DNA of 60,000 nucleotides from Branchiostoma floridae. Its lineage: Eukaryota > Chordata > Leptocardii > Amphioxiformes > Branchiostomatidae. Shown piece after piece: positions 1 to 11,500 of this stretch. Made by a program: the position numbers and the translations under genes. The notes beneath the pieces were generated by a model that was given only the letters and a program-made list of their open reading frames with translations, ran no database searches and had not been told where the DNA came from. Position 1 is the first letter of the stretch; the number at the start of each line of letters is the position of its first letter. Location: NCBI RefSeq assembly GCF_000003815.2, contig NC_049989.1, positions 5,893,245-5,953,244 on the forward strand, given 5' to 3'.

Positions 1-467
1 ACTTCTCACCTGAGGGGAACATCACTGAATGAAGGCAACTTGTGTCCAATCTCCTTCTGAATATAACCTCCTTGATTATTGCTGATCATCTTTCAAAAAC
101 ATTTAAGAAAACGTATGTTTGAAAAATATTTCACTTATAAAATTGGAACAGATTCTTGCAGTCTATTTGAGGTGAAAATGATTCAAGAATGAGTAGCATT
201 TTTTTATGTTATCACCTTTATAGTGTGATATATAGGCTAGCGATAAGTATTTCAGCAAATGCAGTCTATTTCTGTGTCCAGTTTGCGTAAATTGAAACAA
301 TTTGCCCCTGCCTGCAATGGCAAATAGAATAGTCACTGACTAGTCATGATTTACACACAATACACATACATGTACACAGACACGGACACAGACAGACACA
401 CACAATAATACACCAATACAATTCCCAGCACAAAGTACATGTATGTTTGATGTTACTGACGTTTTAC

Positions 468-1489
468 TGGTGTGACTGGCGATGACGGCCACCCTGTTCT
501 TGTGAGACAACATCAGGTAGGAGTTGACAAACACTTGTATGGCATCCAGACAGTGGGACAGCACAATCTGGGCAGGCTGGAAAGATGAAAGAACACTTTA
601 GCCTGGAGTCCAGCATTCTTAGCTTCAGTCTACTCTCGATGGTCGGTACCCCGCAGGCTAGCAACCCTGGGAATGGACCAAAGCTAACAAGGCCGGACTC
701 CAGGCTATACCAGCATTATTGTGAAAAAATTTGGACTAAATGTAAAGGTAAAGGTAAGAGTTGTGTGTTAGTGAACAGGTAAATTTATGTATGATCAGTG
801 CAGGACTACAAGATGCTTTTTATGATAAGAACTAGAGAGGTTCAATGATCCAATTTTAAACTTTACCTTTTCGTGGCTTCAGGTAAGTACAATGAAATAT
901 CTTTCAACACAGAATTTCTGACACTGGAGTCTTCTAGTTTGAAAGTTTCCTTACCTCAGCTGCCTGCTGTTGTCTCCTGCCCCACCACACAGGGTTACAG
1001 TCTATGATCACCACCAGTAGGTTTTCCTCTCCTGAAAGTGAAAGAAAAAGCAACTAGAGTTCATTGTTCACCCAAATATCAAAAGCTTTTCAAAGTTAAA
1101 GGTATCATCTTACTTCTTAGAAAAAAAGGCTAGTATTTCAATACTTCAATACTATTTCAACAGGAATTATGTAAGCAAATTCTTGATTTGCTTCATCTTT
1201 ACCTGAGATGCACGCGGGGATTATTTTAGCCATACTTAATACAGATCATCAAGCTTCAAGGAGCTTTGCGACCATCCAGGCCAGGGTTTGGACTGGACAC
1301 TAGATGCACGATGGGAGGGGGGCAATGGCTCTACACCCCAATTACCACATTCTCGATCTAACCGACGTACCAAAAAGTGTATACTGGCTTCTTAGTACTG
1401 ATCACAAGACAGGCGCATCAATGTAACGGAACAGAAGGTAGAGACGTCAACTACAACACCTGCAACTTTTCCCACTTACCTTCCGCCAT
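468..1489 (-). CDS. GTF2H3: TFIIH core subunit p34 (GTF2H3), 5' part, runs off left edge
   Basis: GTF2H3/Tfb4 is a core subunit of TFIIH, used in RNA polymerase II promoter opening and nucleotide-excision repair in the nucleus. Three 5' coding exons are visible on the minus strand. Exon 1 (1489-1480) encodes MAE plus one base before GTAAG. Exon 2 (1031-955) begins after CAG and encodes the first vWA-fold strand, with LLVVIIDCNPVWWG matching the vertebrate N-terminus. Exon 3 (576 to about 468) carries SHCLDAIQVFVNSYL and NRVAVIASH, again as in human p34. An in-frame ATG at 1508-1510 could add seven residues, but ATGGCGG at 1489 lies in a YY1-like context. The exon 3 donor (A|GTAAAA, about 468) is weak, so its end is uncertain by some bases. 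Later exons, including the C-terminal zinc-finger part, lie left of the window. The gene diverges from EIF2B1. Confidence 0.9.
601..705. repeat. Short TIR element (MITE) in GTF2H3 intron 2
   Basis: A 105-bp inverted-repeat unit starts GCCTGGAGTCC and ends GGACTCCAGGC. It is flanked by TA on both sides (599-600 and 706-707), which suggests a Tc1/mariner-type insertion. It has no coding capacity and sits 25 bp upstream, in gene orientation, of GTF2H3 exon 3. Confidence 0.75.
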
Positions 1490-1784
1490 GTTGTTTTGCC
1501 ATGTGACCATTACCGAAGCCGTTCCATCAAACTCTTCCTGATTGGTCAAAGAGGAATGTCCCTTACCGAGCTAGCCAATGAAAACTCTTGTTATGGGATG
1601 GAGTGCAAAATCCTTCCCGTGGTCCATTGCGGAACATGTGTATATTTTGTCGTGCAACACTGACTGAAGTGGAGTTTGGTTGCAACATTTCATGAATTTA
1701 TCTGTTGCCTGCACAGCGTTTGACTGTGAAACTTAACAACATAGAAACGTTCTCGTTTGTAGTACTCCAGGAAAGGGTAGAAAA
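1490..1784. promoter_or_regulatory. Divergent (bidirectional) promoter of GTF2H3 and EIF2B1
   Basis: Only about 295 bp separate the two start codons. Two oppositely oriented CCAAT boxes are present (ATTGG at 1541-1545 and CCAAT at 1575-1579), an arrangement typical of bidirectional housekeeping promoters. The GTF2H3 start lies in CAACATGGCGGAAGG, which resembles a YY1 site (CAANATGGCGGC) fused to an ETS core (GCGGAAG). I see no convincing TATA box. Transcription start sites cannot be read from sequence, so the partition into promoter and 5'UTR is inference. Confidence 0.75.
1692..1736 (+). other. Possible 14-codon uORF upstream of EIF2B1
   Basis: ATG at 1692 opens a 14-codon frame ending in TAA at 1734-1736, 48 bp before the EIF2B1 start codon. 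It matters only if transcription begins upstream of 1692, which is unknown. The ATG context (TTTCATGA) is not strong. Confidence 0.35.
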
Positions 1785-2501
1785 ATGAACAAAGAAGGTA
1801 GGTGGTACTTAATCTTACGTTGAACCTCTTTGGTTGAACAGATGTCATATTATCTCATAAACATATTTATGGGCAAGGCTATTTTACTTACAAGGATGTT
1901 CCTATGAATGCAGTTTTTGGCACTTTTGTCAAGAAGAATTTTTTGCACTATTGACAGGATGCACCTTTGAATAATGATGCACCTGTCAATAAGACTTTTT
2001 TCCCTCATGGAAGTGAGTGGAAAATTGCACTATTGACAGAATGTTCCTGTTGCTTCTTCACCTACATGTATCGGAGTGCACATGGGCACCAACATGAATT
2101 GTGGACAATATGTCAAAGGTGAAGTTCCCTCAGACATAAACAAAACACGTTTGGACATTGTATGCCAACCGAGACAACTTTTTGGAACTCATGGGCCTTT
2201 ACGGTTTACCTTTGAACTTGTGCATGCATATTCAGAATGGTGAAAAAGCTTATAGCTAATAGCCAGGGCATAAACTAATAAATAACAGGCTATATTTTTA
2301 TGGATGTGCCCAAGTGTACTTGTGTATCATGTGGTCTAATTGTAATTTGTGCTTTTGTAGTATTGGTTTTGGATTGTCTGTGTGTGTCGATCCAGTCATA
2401 AGCCTATGAAAATATGAAAATAATTGGGTGCACAGCTGCAATTTTGGGTGCACCTGGGTGCACATGCACCCAGTATTTCGAGCCCTGCAATCTGTATGTG
2501 T

Positions 2502-2560
<59 letters not shown>

Positions 2561-5500
2561 AGTGTGTGTGTGTGTCCATATTTATGCATTCCTGTGATTC
2601 CCAACATCCACCAACTACTATATTATGCACCACTGCATCATGATAAAAATCCTCATTCAGTCATTGCTGCATATTTTTGTCAGTGGAATTCTGGAAGTGT
2701 CACGAATCGGTATAGGTAACAGAGTGAAGTCTGTCAACTTCAATTGCCTTATTAGCTATATATGTGTACACAACTATATCTAGATTACCTACACCACTAC
2801 ATGTACTAATCATGTATGGCTGTCTTTTGTTTTACAGAGATCCTTGAACAGTTTATCAGATGTCAGCAGGAGAGTCCCCAGATGTCAGCAGCCGTGGCAG
2901 CCATACATGTCCTCATGCTGTTCCTCAAACAGAACACAGGTAAGGGTACAGGGTACAGGGGATACATACATGTCCTCATGGTGTTCTGGAAAACAGAACA
3001 CAGGTAAGGGGACTAGTCTCCAAGCAGATGCTACGGTGGCTTAGAGATGGTAGCAAAGCTGGCCAAGGAGTATAGCTGGCCAAAGGGAGTCAAACGGGCA
3101 CCTGGTGCCGCTATACTAAGTCCCTTGCCAGCTTTGATACTATCTCTAAGGCACCGTAGGGTCTGCTTGGAGACTAAAGGAGAAAGGGTACAGGGGATAC
3201 ATACATATCCTCATGATATAACCTCCTTGGAAAAACGTATCTCATCTTATCTTAAGTAAATAGTCTGTAGCCAGCCATCTTCAATATTATTTTATTCACT
3301 GCCCTTAGGACAGACACTACCATTTATTAAACCTTCTAGCTACAGAAAATAAAAGATATACAGTTGTATTTATCATGTACTAAGTGTTGCCCATAGTTTC
3401 CACCATTAGTTAAAACCAGTGTGTATGGCAATAAAAGCGTTAAATCAACCTTTTGATGAACAATTGTTCCCTCCAAAGGTAACTGTAACCCTACACCTCT
3501 ACCACCATGTACCCTGGGTCCATAATACTCTCGGGTAGACTGGGTTTAGAACCCCTGACCCCATGGTCATGAAGCATGCTTATCACCCACTACATGTATG
3601 GCACAGCATGTTGTATTATTACATCACCTATCTGTTTCTTTGTTCCTTCCATTTTTTGAACCACAGTACAATGGCCACAACAGTAGTGCTCCCAATAACA
3701 AGAATAGCCCCTAAGAGTTCCATGATTGTTGGAATGATATGAAGTACATAACGTTCCAATACAAATGCTACAAGGATACTGATATTCTTCACCAGTGCCA
3801 CAGTAGAGGCATTCTCTAGTGTTAAACTATGGAACATGATGCCTATACCAACAGTATACAGAAAGCCTTGGGCAACAAGGTAATAGCTTAGATCGTAGTT
3901 CATCCCACTAGTAAATGGTGGATCCAGGAAGAGAAGTGGGAGAGCTACCACGATACCGATGAGTTTGATATAGAACAGTAGAGTCCATATTGGGAGGGTC
4001 TTTAGGAGGTAACGGGTCATGATGATCAGTCCAGCCAGGCCAAAGGCAGAGATGACAGCCAGCATGTTGCCAAGGATGTTTAGGTACAATTCCTCATCCT
4101 CTTTCAACCACGATCGGCCGCTCGCAGTGAGGATGACACCAATGATACTCAAGCCGATCCCGACCCACTCGGCGACGGACGGTGCCACCCGTAGAAAGAC
4201 TACCTCCATGGATGCCGTCAGCAGCGGGATGATGCCATGTCGGATCACGAAACTGTTCGCAGGCGGGATGTACAGCACCGAGACGAAGAAACAGATGAAC
4301 GCGATCATCCGACCCACACCCAGTATGACTAACATGATAACTGTCGTCCATGTGTTCCCTGTGATGGGAGCCCCTAGGAGAAAGGGTATTGGCAGATAGA
4401 CGATCGCTGCCATGAGTTCGTTCATGAAGATAGCGTGGATGGCCGGCATGCCCTGGTCTCCCGCCAGCCTGGTGTATATACTGGCCACTGTGATCAGAAC
4501 TCCAGAGAACATGGCTGCCATGATTCCTTCTGCTGCCTTCAGCTCACTCCAGTTCTTGGTAACCCCCTTGAGAGACTCAGCCACTCCGTCAAACTGTTGT
4601 GCCAGGTCATCAGTGTCTTCAGTACCCTCCTCCTTCATGTCTGAAGGATCGGACTTTGGTGCTTCCTTGCCGGCATTGTCAGCCATTTTGTGCACAGTTG
4701 GTCAGCGTCCTTTGGTCGAGTCAGACTGCTCCAGGACTGGTTTCCATGTTGCAGACAAGTAGAGTTCAGAGCTCACGTTAACTGTACATGATCTCTGCTG
4801 TCAGCTTCGCTGTTTCTGTAGTTTCTGTAGGGTTTCATCGACTTCAGTTTACAGCTGGCATCAGGCTGCAGACCTTACCTGACATGGTATGACACCTAGC
4901 CAAGCAGGACAATTGTAGAATAGGATGATCTCAAATCTCTTACTGTTCTCTCAAAGAAATTCTTCTCAGATACAAATGGTCTGAAAGGTTTTGATTTATT
5001 TAGAGATTTCCTACACAGTAATGAAAAGGAATGTATTTTACATAACACTTAATATCATGCACATTTTGCTGAATGTGCACTTTATAATGTTATACATTTG
5101 GGCCATGCTGTGCATAAAGGACTTTTGAAGTGTTCCCCATGTCTCCCATTAAGCTGAAGACATTGTAGCCTGAGGACAACAAAATGGTGGAACACTTTCA
5201 CTGCTGGCATGTCACATGTCATCACGCCCCCTTGGTGTCTTTATTTGCATCAGATCTTGTTGTACTGGTTTTGCTACTCTTCTAGCATGAGCACCTGTGG
5301 ACGATTTTTGTTTGGGCGGGAAAATTAGATTTTTGTCTTTTTTCATACCGTACTGCTGTCCAAAATTGTCAACAGCTAATTTTCTGACAAAATGTCTTGC
5401 TCATTTCTAAAGAGTTTAACTATCGTCTCAAGTTATAGACTTCAATTCTACGAGGGCGGCTCAAAAAGTAATGCCACTGGTTTTATATTAGGCTCATGTT

Positions 5501-8500
5501 TTCATCGAATGAGTGGAAATTTGGCACAAATGTACACGACTATATCCTCTTGAGATTGAGATATCTCAATTTGTGCTTCAGATTTTTATGAGCAACTGAG
5601 ATGATTTTAAGATAACCACACCCTTGAAAGCTTGTCAGGAGATCAGTTCCTCTACATCTTACTATTTTAAAACTATTGTAGGAAGTTGAAATGTCACCTA
5701 CATAATAACAAATATCTCTACAGATTACATGGCAAATTTCATGTTTGAACTCTCAGTGGTTCATCTTTTACAGCCACTAGAATGGAGCAATTTGCTATAT
5801 TACAGACAGTTTGATTAATAGCCAAATACGTGATTTGTTGAATAAAGGTTTTTGACTGCTTTTTCATTAGCTTAAAAGATGCAAAACTTTGCACAATTAT
5901 TAACTGTTTCAAGATCAAAAAGTGTTAAGTTTTATTCTTCTCAGTTAATAAAAAAGTTGGTAATGGAAACTTTAAGCAGCCCACCCCTAATCCACCGCTA
6001 ATTACGACCCTGACGATCTTACTTCACACCAGGAACGAAAAAATAATAAGTGATTGTATTTAAAAGATGAAAATAGGCATGTGGCTTATACAGAACTGCA
6101 ACTTGATACATATGCAATTTTAGTTTCTTACAATAGCTACAAGTGATTTACAGACATTATGAATTGCACGTTAATTGACTCTCTAATTTCTTCCGACGGG
6201 ATAACAAGGGTGTGGTCATCTTGAACTCAACACAGTCACTCAGAAAAATCTTAAGAACAAATTGATATATCTCAATCTAAAGAGGATATATTCTTGTACT
6301 TCTGTGCCAAGTTTCAACTCATTCGATGAAAAAATGAGCCTGTTATAAAACAAGTGGCATTACTTTTTGAACCGCCCTCGTAAGTTTAGGATTTTTGAAA
6401 TTTTACCAACACAGGTGAATTTTCATGCAAGGAAAATGCGTGATTAATGCAATAGACTATGTATAAACTTACACAGAAACAGCATGATGATTGATGTTAA
6501 AATAGCATTGTCGTCTTGGCAATTTTATCAACAATTACAAATGTATTATACTAGACATTTTTTTACACAACCACAACTTTATTTTCACCATTTCCATGAC
6601 TGTCTGTCATATTAGGATTGCCCTGCTGAGGAAGGTGTCAGATCACCAAAACGTTGATGAAAATAAAGCTGTGGTTGTGTAAAAAAAAAGAGTCTTTATT
6701 CAGGGACATACAAACCTGATAAAAATATTCACAAATTATTATATACTTTCCTTCCTTAGCTGGAACACTAGCAGAGCTGAGAGACAACTTGAAGGAGGCC
6801 ATCAAGACTCTGACCAAGAGTGACACGTCCATCACATCCGTGTCTTCAGGCTGTGAGCTGTTCCTCAGATTCATCACTCTCACAGCGCTGGACCATCCCG
6901 TAAGATCATAACTGATAAACTAATGTTTAGGCCTCTGAGAAAAATATTGTGTTTCCTGTTTCCCTACCTACCCTAGAAATATCTCCCGACCCTAGACTTT
7001 TTATTGGGGTGGGCAGTAGTCTCCAGTTAGAATTTTATTCAGCCTTCTTTCTATTGAAATAAAAACACTGCATGTCCTATCTAATGAAGGATAAATGTAT
7101 CTATTATGCATGAAATAAAAGTTAGACATTGAAAGACAAATTTCCTCATGTATTCCAGTTTACATTGTTTAACTGTTTTGTACTATGTCTCACTAGAGTT
7201 TTGGCCAGCCTAAAAAAATTACAAGAAAAAAAAGATAATCCATACCTATCGACCCTAATTTTTTCAGGACTGAAACAGGAAACACAACATTTTTTTCTAG
7301 GCCTAAGGTTATATTGCATCACAGTTTACTGTTGTATATGCCTGAATCTGACATTTGTTAACTTTTTTTTTATAACAATAGACTCTTGACTTTTGGATCT
7401 TTATAAAGGAAAAGGTCATTAGAAATAAAATATGTGTTTGGAAAAGGTTACCTTGCAATTTCAAGAGAAGTTTTAGCCTTGCTGAGGTAGTCACTAGTTA
7501 CCTGGCTTTGACTCATCAGATTGAAATTTTTTTTCTTTTCTCTTGAATTTGTGGTCAACATATGTAACGGTATAATATATTGAATAAGAAATTCAAATGA
7601 CACTGATGGTCTGTTTTATCAGGATTTCCAAGTGTACAAACAAGTCTTGCTGGACCGAGGAGAGCTGTTCTTGAAGAAAATCTCCAACTCCAGACAGAAG
7701 ATCGCCAAGCTGGGTCATCCTTTTGTCACAGATGGAGCTGTGAGTGGTTTATTCCTCATTCCTGAGACTTCTCAACATTCCCTGGCACATCATGATTTCC
7801 TACATATATATATACACTGTATAATCTCTGTTCACAAGAGTTATGCATGAAGAGTAGTTACAACTTAACACAAGAGAACACAAAGATACAAAGCTAGCCC
7901 AAAGCCTGAATAAAAAGTGCCCCAATGTATATATGTAGGCTGCCTAAGTGCTTAGGACTGGCCCCTTGCTCTGGCCCATGATCCTAGATGGTGTGGTGTC
8001 CGAACAGCCCTTCGCCTTTGTGACATGCTTTATCGATCAATTCTGTGGGTAATCAGGCAGTCCCGTAATGTTTACTGCCAGAATTTTGCACCTCAGTAGT
8101 TAGGAAATGCCATACACTAAGTTGAAATGCTTGATGGGAACTTGAAAACGGAAGATTTGCGATGAGACGTTAAGAAAGAGGTGAGTCCGGTCAGCCCATG
8201 TGGCAGATGTTGCTCGATCAGTGGCTCAGTGGGCCAGAACATACCCCTAGCCATAATGTGCCTGCCCTGGGTATGTTCTGGCCAGGGTTACATGTACATT
8301 CCGGACTGCTACATCAGGGGACTTAGAAACAGACAAAAGGATATGCTTGACTATGTGTGAAGGATTGCCATCGGAAATTTAATCCATGCCTTGTAGTGAC
8401 TTTTATGAGCATCTGTGGTCTTAGAGTATAGATGTTGAGAAGACAAACCTGATGGTGACATGTATGCATTGATTATTCTTTTTCCAGACCATCCTGGTCC

Positions 8501-11500
8501 ACTCCGACTCCAGAGTTGTGCTGGAGGTGTTGAAGAAAGCTGCCTCAGCTAACAAGAGGTTCACAGTCTATGTCACAGAGTCTCAACCTGACAGATCAGG
8601 GTTAGTATGGAGTCAGGCAATCTCTACTATCTGTATCTGTTTCATAGTGTTATACACCTGAGTTATGTACTAGTTAGGATTTGGTGAGTACACTTAATTG
8701 CATTTCATATTGATGTTGTTGATAATCTGAAGCTTTATTGACACAGAAAATAGCACAATGACTTTCATGTGGTCCAGAATAAAGATTCTATTCTGAAACA
8801 TTAAGATTCTACTTAAAGTAAGAAAAATAGGATGACACACTTGAACCTTGATACAATCAGGTGTGATGATTGTGATGGGTTCTTTAGATTTATCATGATC
8901 AATGTGTTACTGTCCTTAAACATCAGACCAATGGCTTCTTTGTGAAGGACTGCAACCCCAAAAAGTTATACATATACAGAACTTTGGTTGATAAACTTTC
9001 CATGATGGTATGAAATCATTCTTTTTAAAAGAAATATCCCCAACAATATGAGAATATTGAGCATGAAATCCTGTGAGAGGAGACTAAACAGTGTTTATTA
9101 TGTTTAACATATTTTTACAGCTTGAGGATGAAAAGTAACTTAGTTGTTAATGTATCCCCACAGCTAGAAGATGACAAGTAACTGAGTGGTTTATGTATTC
9201 TCAGTTTGAAGATGAGAAGGAACTGAGTTGTTTATGTATTCCCACAGTTTGAAGATGAGAAGTAACTGAGTTGTTCATGTATTCTCACAGTTTGAAGATG
9301 ACAAGTAACTGAGTTGTTAATGTATTCTCACAGCTTGAAGATGAGAAGTTGTAGCCAGCCCGAAATCATTTTCCGTCCCTTCAATTTTGAATCATATCAA
9401 GCGCCCTAGGTGCAAGATTTCTTTGGGGGTCCTGGGGCATTCACCCTAGGAAAATTTTAAAATCCAGACCCTCTGAAATGCTATTTCCTTCATTTTGAGG
9501 TGCAAACTTTGCTGGTAGTCTAAGCTGTTCAATGAAATCTGTTATGGTGAAAAATTACACAAGGGAGACAGTTTTATAGATCTTTACATATTGATTTTTG
9601 TCCGTCACAGTGGACAGAATGGGCAAATTTTTTTCTGTCCCCAGCTGCAAAATTCCATCAAAGGACGGGTGCTGGCTACAACCCTGTTTTACTACAGTTT
9701 AAAGATTAGAAGGAACTGAGTTGTTTATGTATTCTCACAGTTTGAAGATGAGAAGGAACTGAGTTGTTTATGTATTATCACAGTTTGAAGTTGAGAAGGA
9801 ACTGAGTTGATTATGTATTCCCAGGGTTGTAGCCAGCCTGAAATAATTTTCCGTCCCTTCAATTTTGAATCATATCGAGGGCCCTTGGTGTGAGATTTTT
9901 GGGGGGGTCCTGGTTCATTCACCCTAGGAAAATTTAAAAATCTAGACCCTCTGAAATGCTATTTCCTTCATTTTGAGGTGCAAACTTTGCTGGTAGTCTA
10001 AGCTGTTCTGTTATGGTGAAAAATTACACAAGTTTCTCTACATATTGATTTTTGTCCATCACAGTGGACAGAATTGGCAAATTTTTTTTCCGACCCCAGC
10101 TGCAAAATTCCGTCAAACACAGAAGGTCGGGTACTGGCTACAACCCTGTATTCCTACAGTTTACAGATGAGAAGAAACTGAGTTGTTTATCTATACTCAC
10201 AGTTTGAAGATGCACAACAAGCTGGTGGAGGCAGGAATCCCCAGCACTGTTATCCTGGATGCTGCCATGGCCTACATCATGGAGAAGGTGGACCTGGTCA
10301 TGGTGGGGGCGGAGGGAGTGGTGGAGAGTGGGGGGATCATTAACAAGGTATAGTAGGAACAGAAATACTGGTACTAGTGTAAAAGGCCTAGGGCAGTCTA
10401 AAGGACCTGTCCCTGCATCCTGGGAAGGAAATTTGCTTGTTGGGACGAAAAAATTCACCCCATCCATCCCAAAAATCTGAACTTAAGTACATAGAATTTG
10501 TTGATGACAATCTGTTTTCATAAGCTTAAAATAACATGTTACACAGAAAATCAACAACATTGGCTCTCAAACAATGGGAGGGACGGAAAAATTGGTTGAA
10601 CTGGAGACAGCTTTGAAAAGGCATGAATATACCCCTGACTGATTCCCTCTGCTGTTGCAGTACCTATCAACATCACTAGAGGTCATAAGTGTACAAATTT
10701 TTACCTTTCCAGCACATTCATCATATATTTTAAAATCTGAATAAGAGCTACTTCATAACAGTGACTCAAGCAGCTGGATGCAATTTCGAAACGGTTTTAG
10801 ACAGTATCTGCTGTATCTTGTCATCAATGACTGGACTAGAATCTGGAGGTACCAAAGTTTTAACCAAAACTCTGAATAGTACAGCTTAAAAGTGCTAGAT
10901 TCATGATTTTACACTATAAGTCATACTATGATATTGCCTTGCCCAACAGATTGGGACTTACCAAATGGCCCTATGTGCCAAGAACGCCAACAAGCCGTTG
11001 TACGTGGTGGCAGAAAGCTTCAAGTTTGTCCGACTGTACCCACTCAACCAACAGGACCTGCCTGATGATTTTAAAGTATGTATGAGAATATAACATACAA
11101 TAATGTCATATTTTATGACTAAGAGTTTTGGTCTGTATGTCTCTAGAGATAAACGTTTATGAAAAATCTTGCAAATTGTGCGGTAGTAAATGTGAGTCTC
11201 CGTAGAGCCACTGAATTAAAAAGATGCAGGAATTTTTCATCACAAACTGGAATGTTTTATCATGAACGGGACTTTTTTTTAATCACAAAAAGAAATATTT
11301 CATCGCTAGGAGGAATTTTTCATCAGAAAGTGCCAATCTTCCACAATACAGCCTAAGGCTGAGGATATAAGTCTGTATCACATATCATACACATAATGGG
11401 CAATATGCACCCACATTTTGGTTTACTTGCACTTTGTCTGATTTATTCAGTCCCTCTAGAAGTTGTAGTGTGGTGTTGTGTTTGGATGTTTTGCCCTGAA

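Larger units (their letters stand above)
9121..10202 (+). repeat. EIF2B1: 43-bp tandem array built from the EIF2B1 exon 6 acceptor
   Basis: Units run TTTGAAGATGAGAAGGAACT through TGTATTCTCACAG and repeat with a 41-43-bp period. Copies end in CAG at 9120, 9163, 9204, 9247, 9290, 9333, 9697, 9740, 9783, 9824 and 10159. The final CAG at 10200-10202 is the functional acceptor. The first ten bases of exon 6 (TTTGAAGATG) are the start of the repeat unit. Two copies of a transposon-like element (9348-9686 and 9822-10148) interrupt the array. Confidence 0.9.

Noticed and set aside
1-60. Possible further GTF2H3 exon (CAG...CTCAG|GTGAG on the minus strand)
   Set aside because: Splice-like ends exist, but the encoded peptide does not resemble the p34 region expected next and the frame following exon 3 meets a stop.
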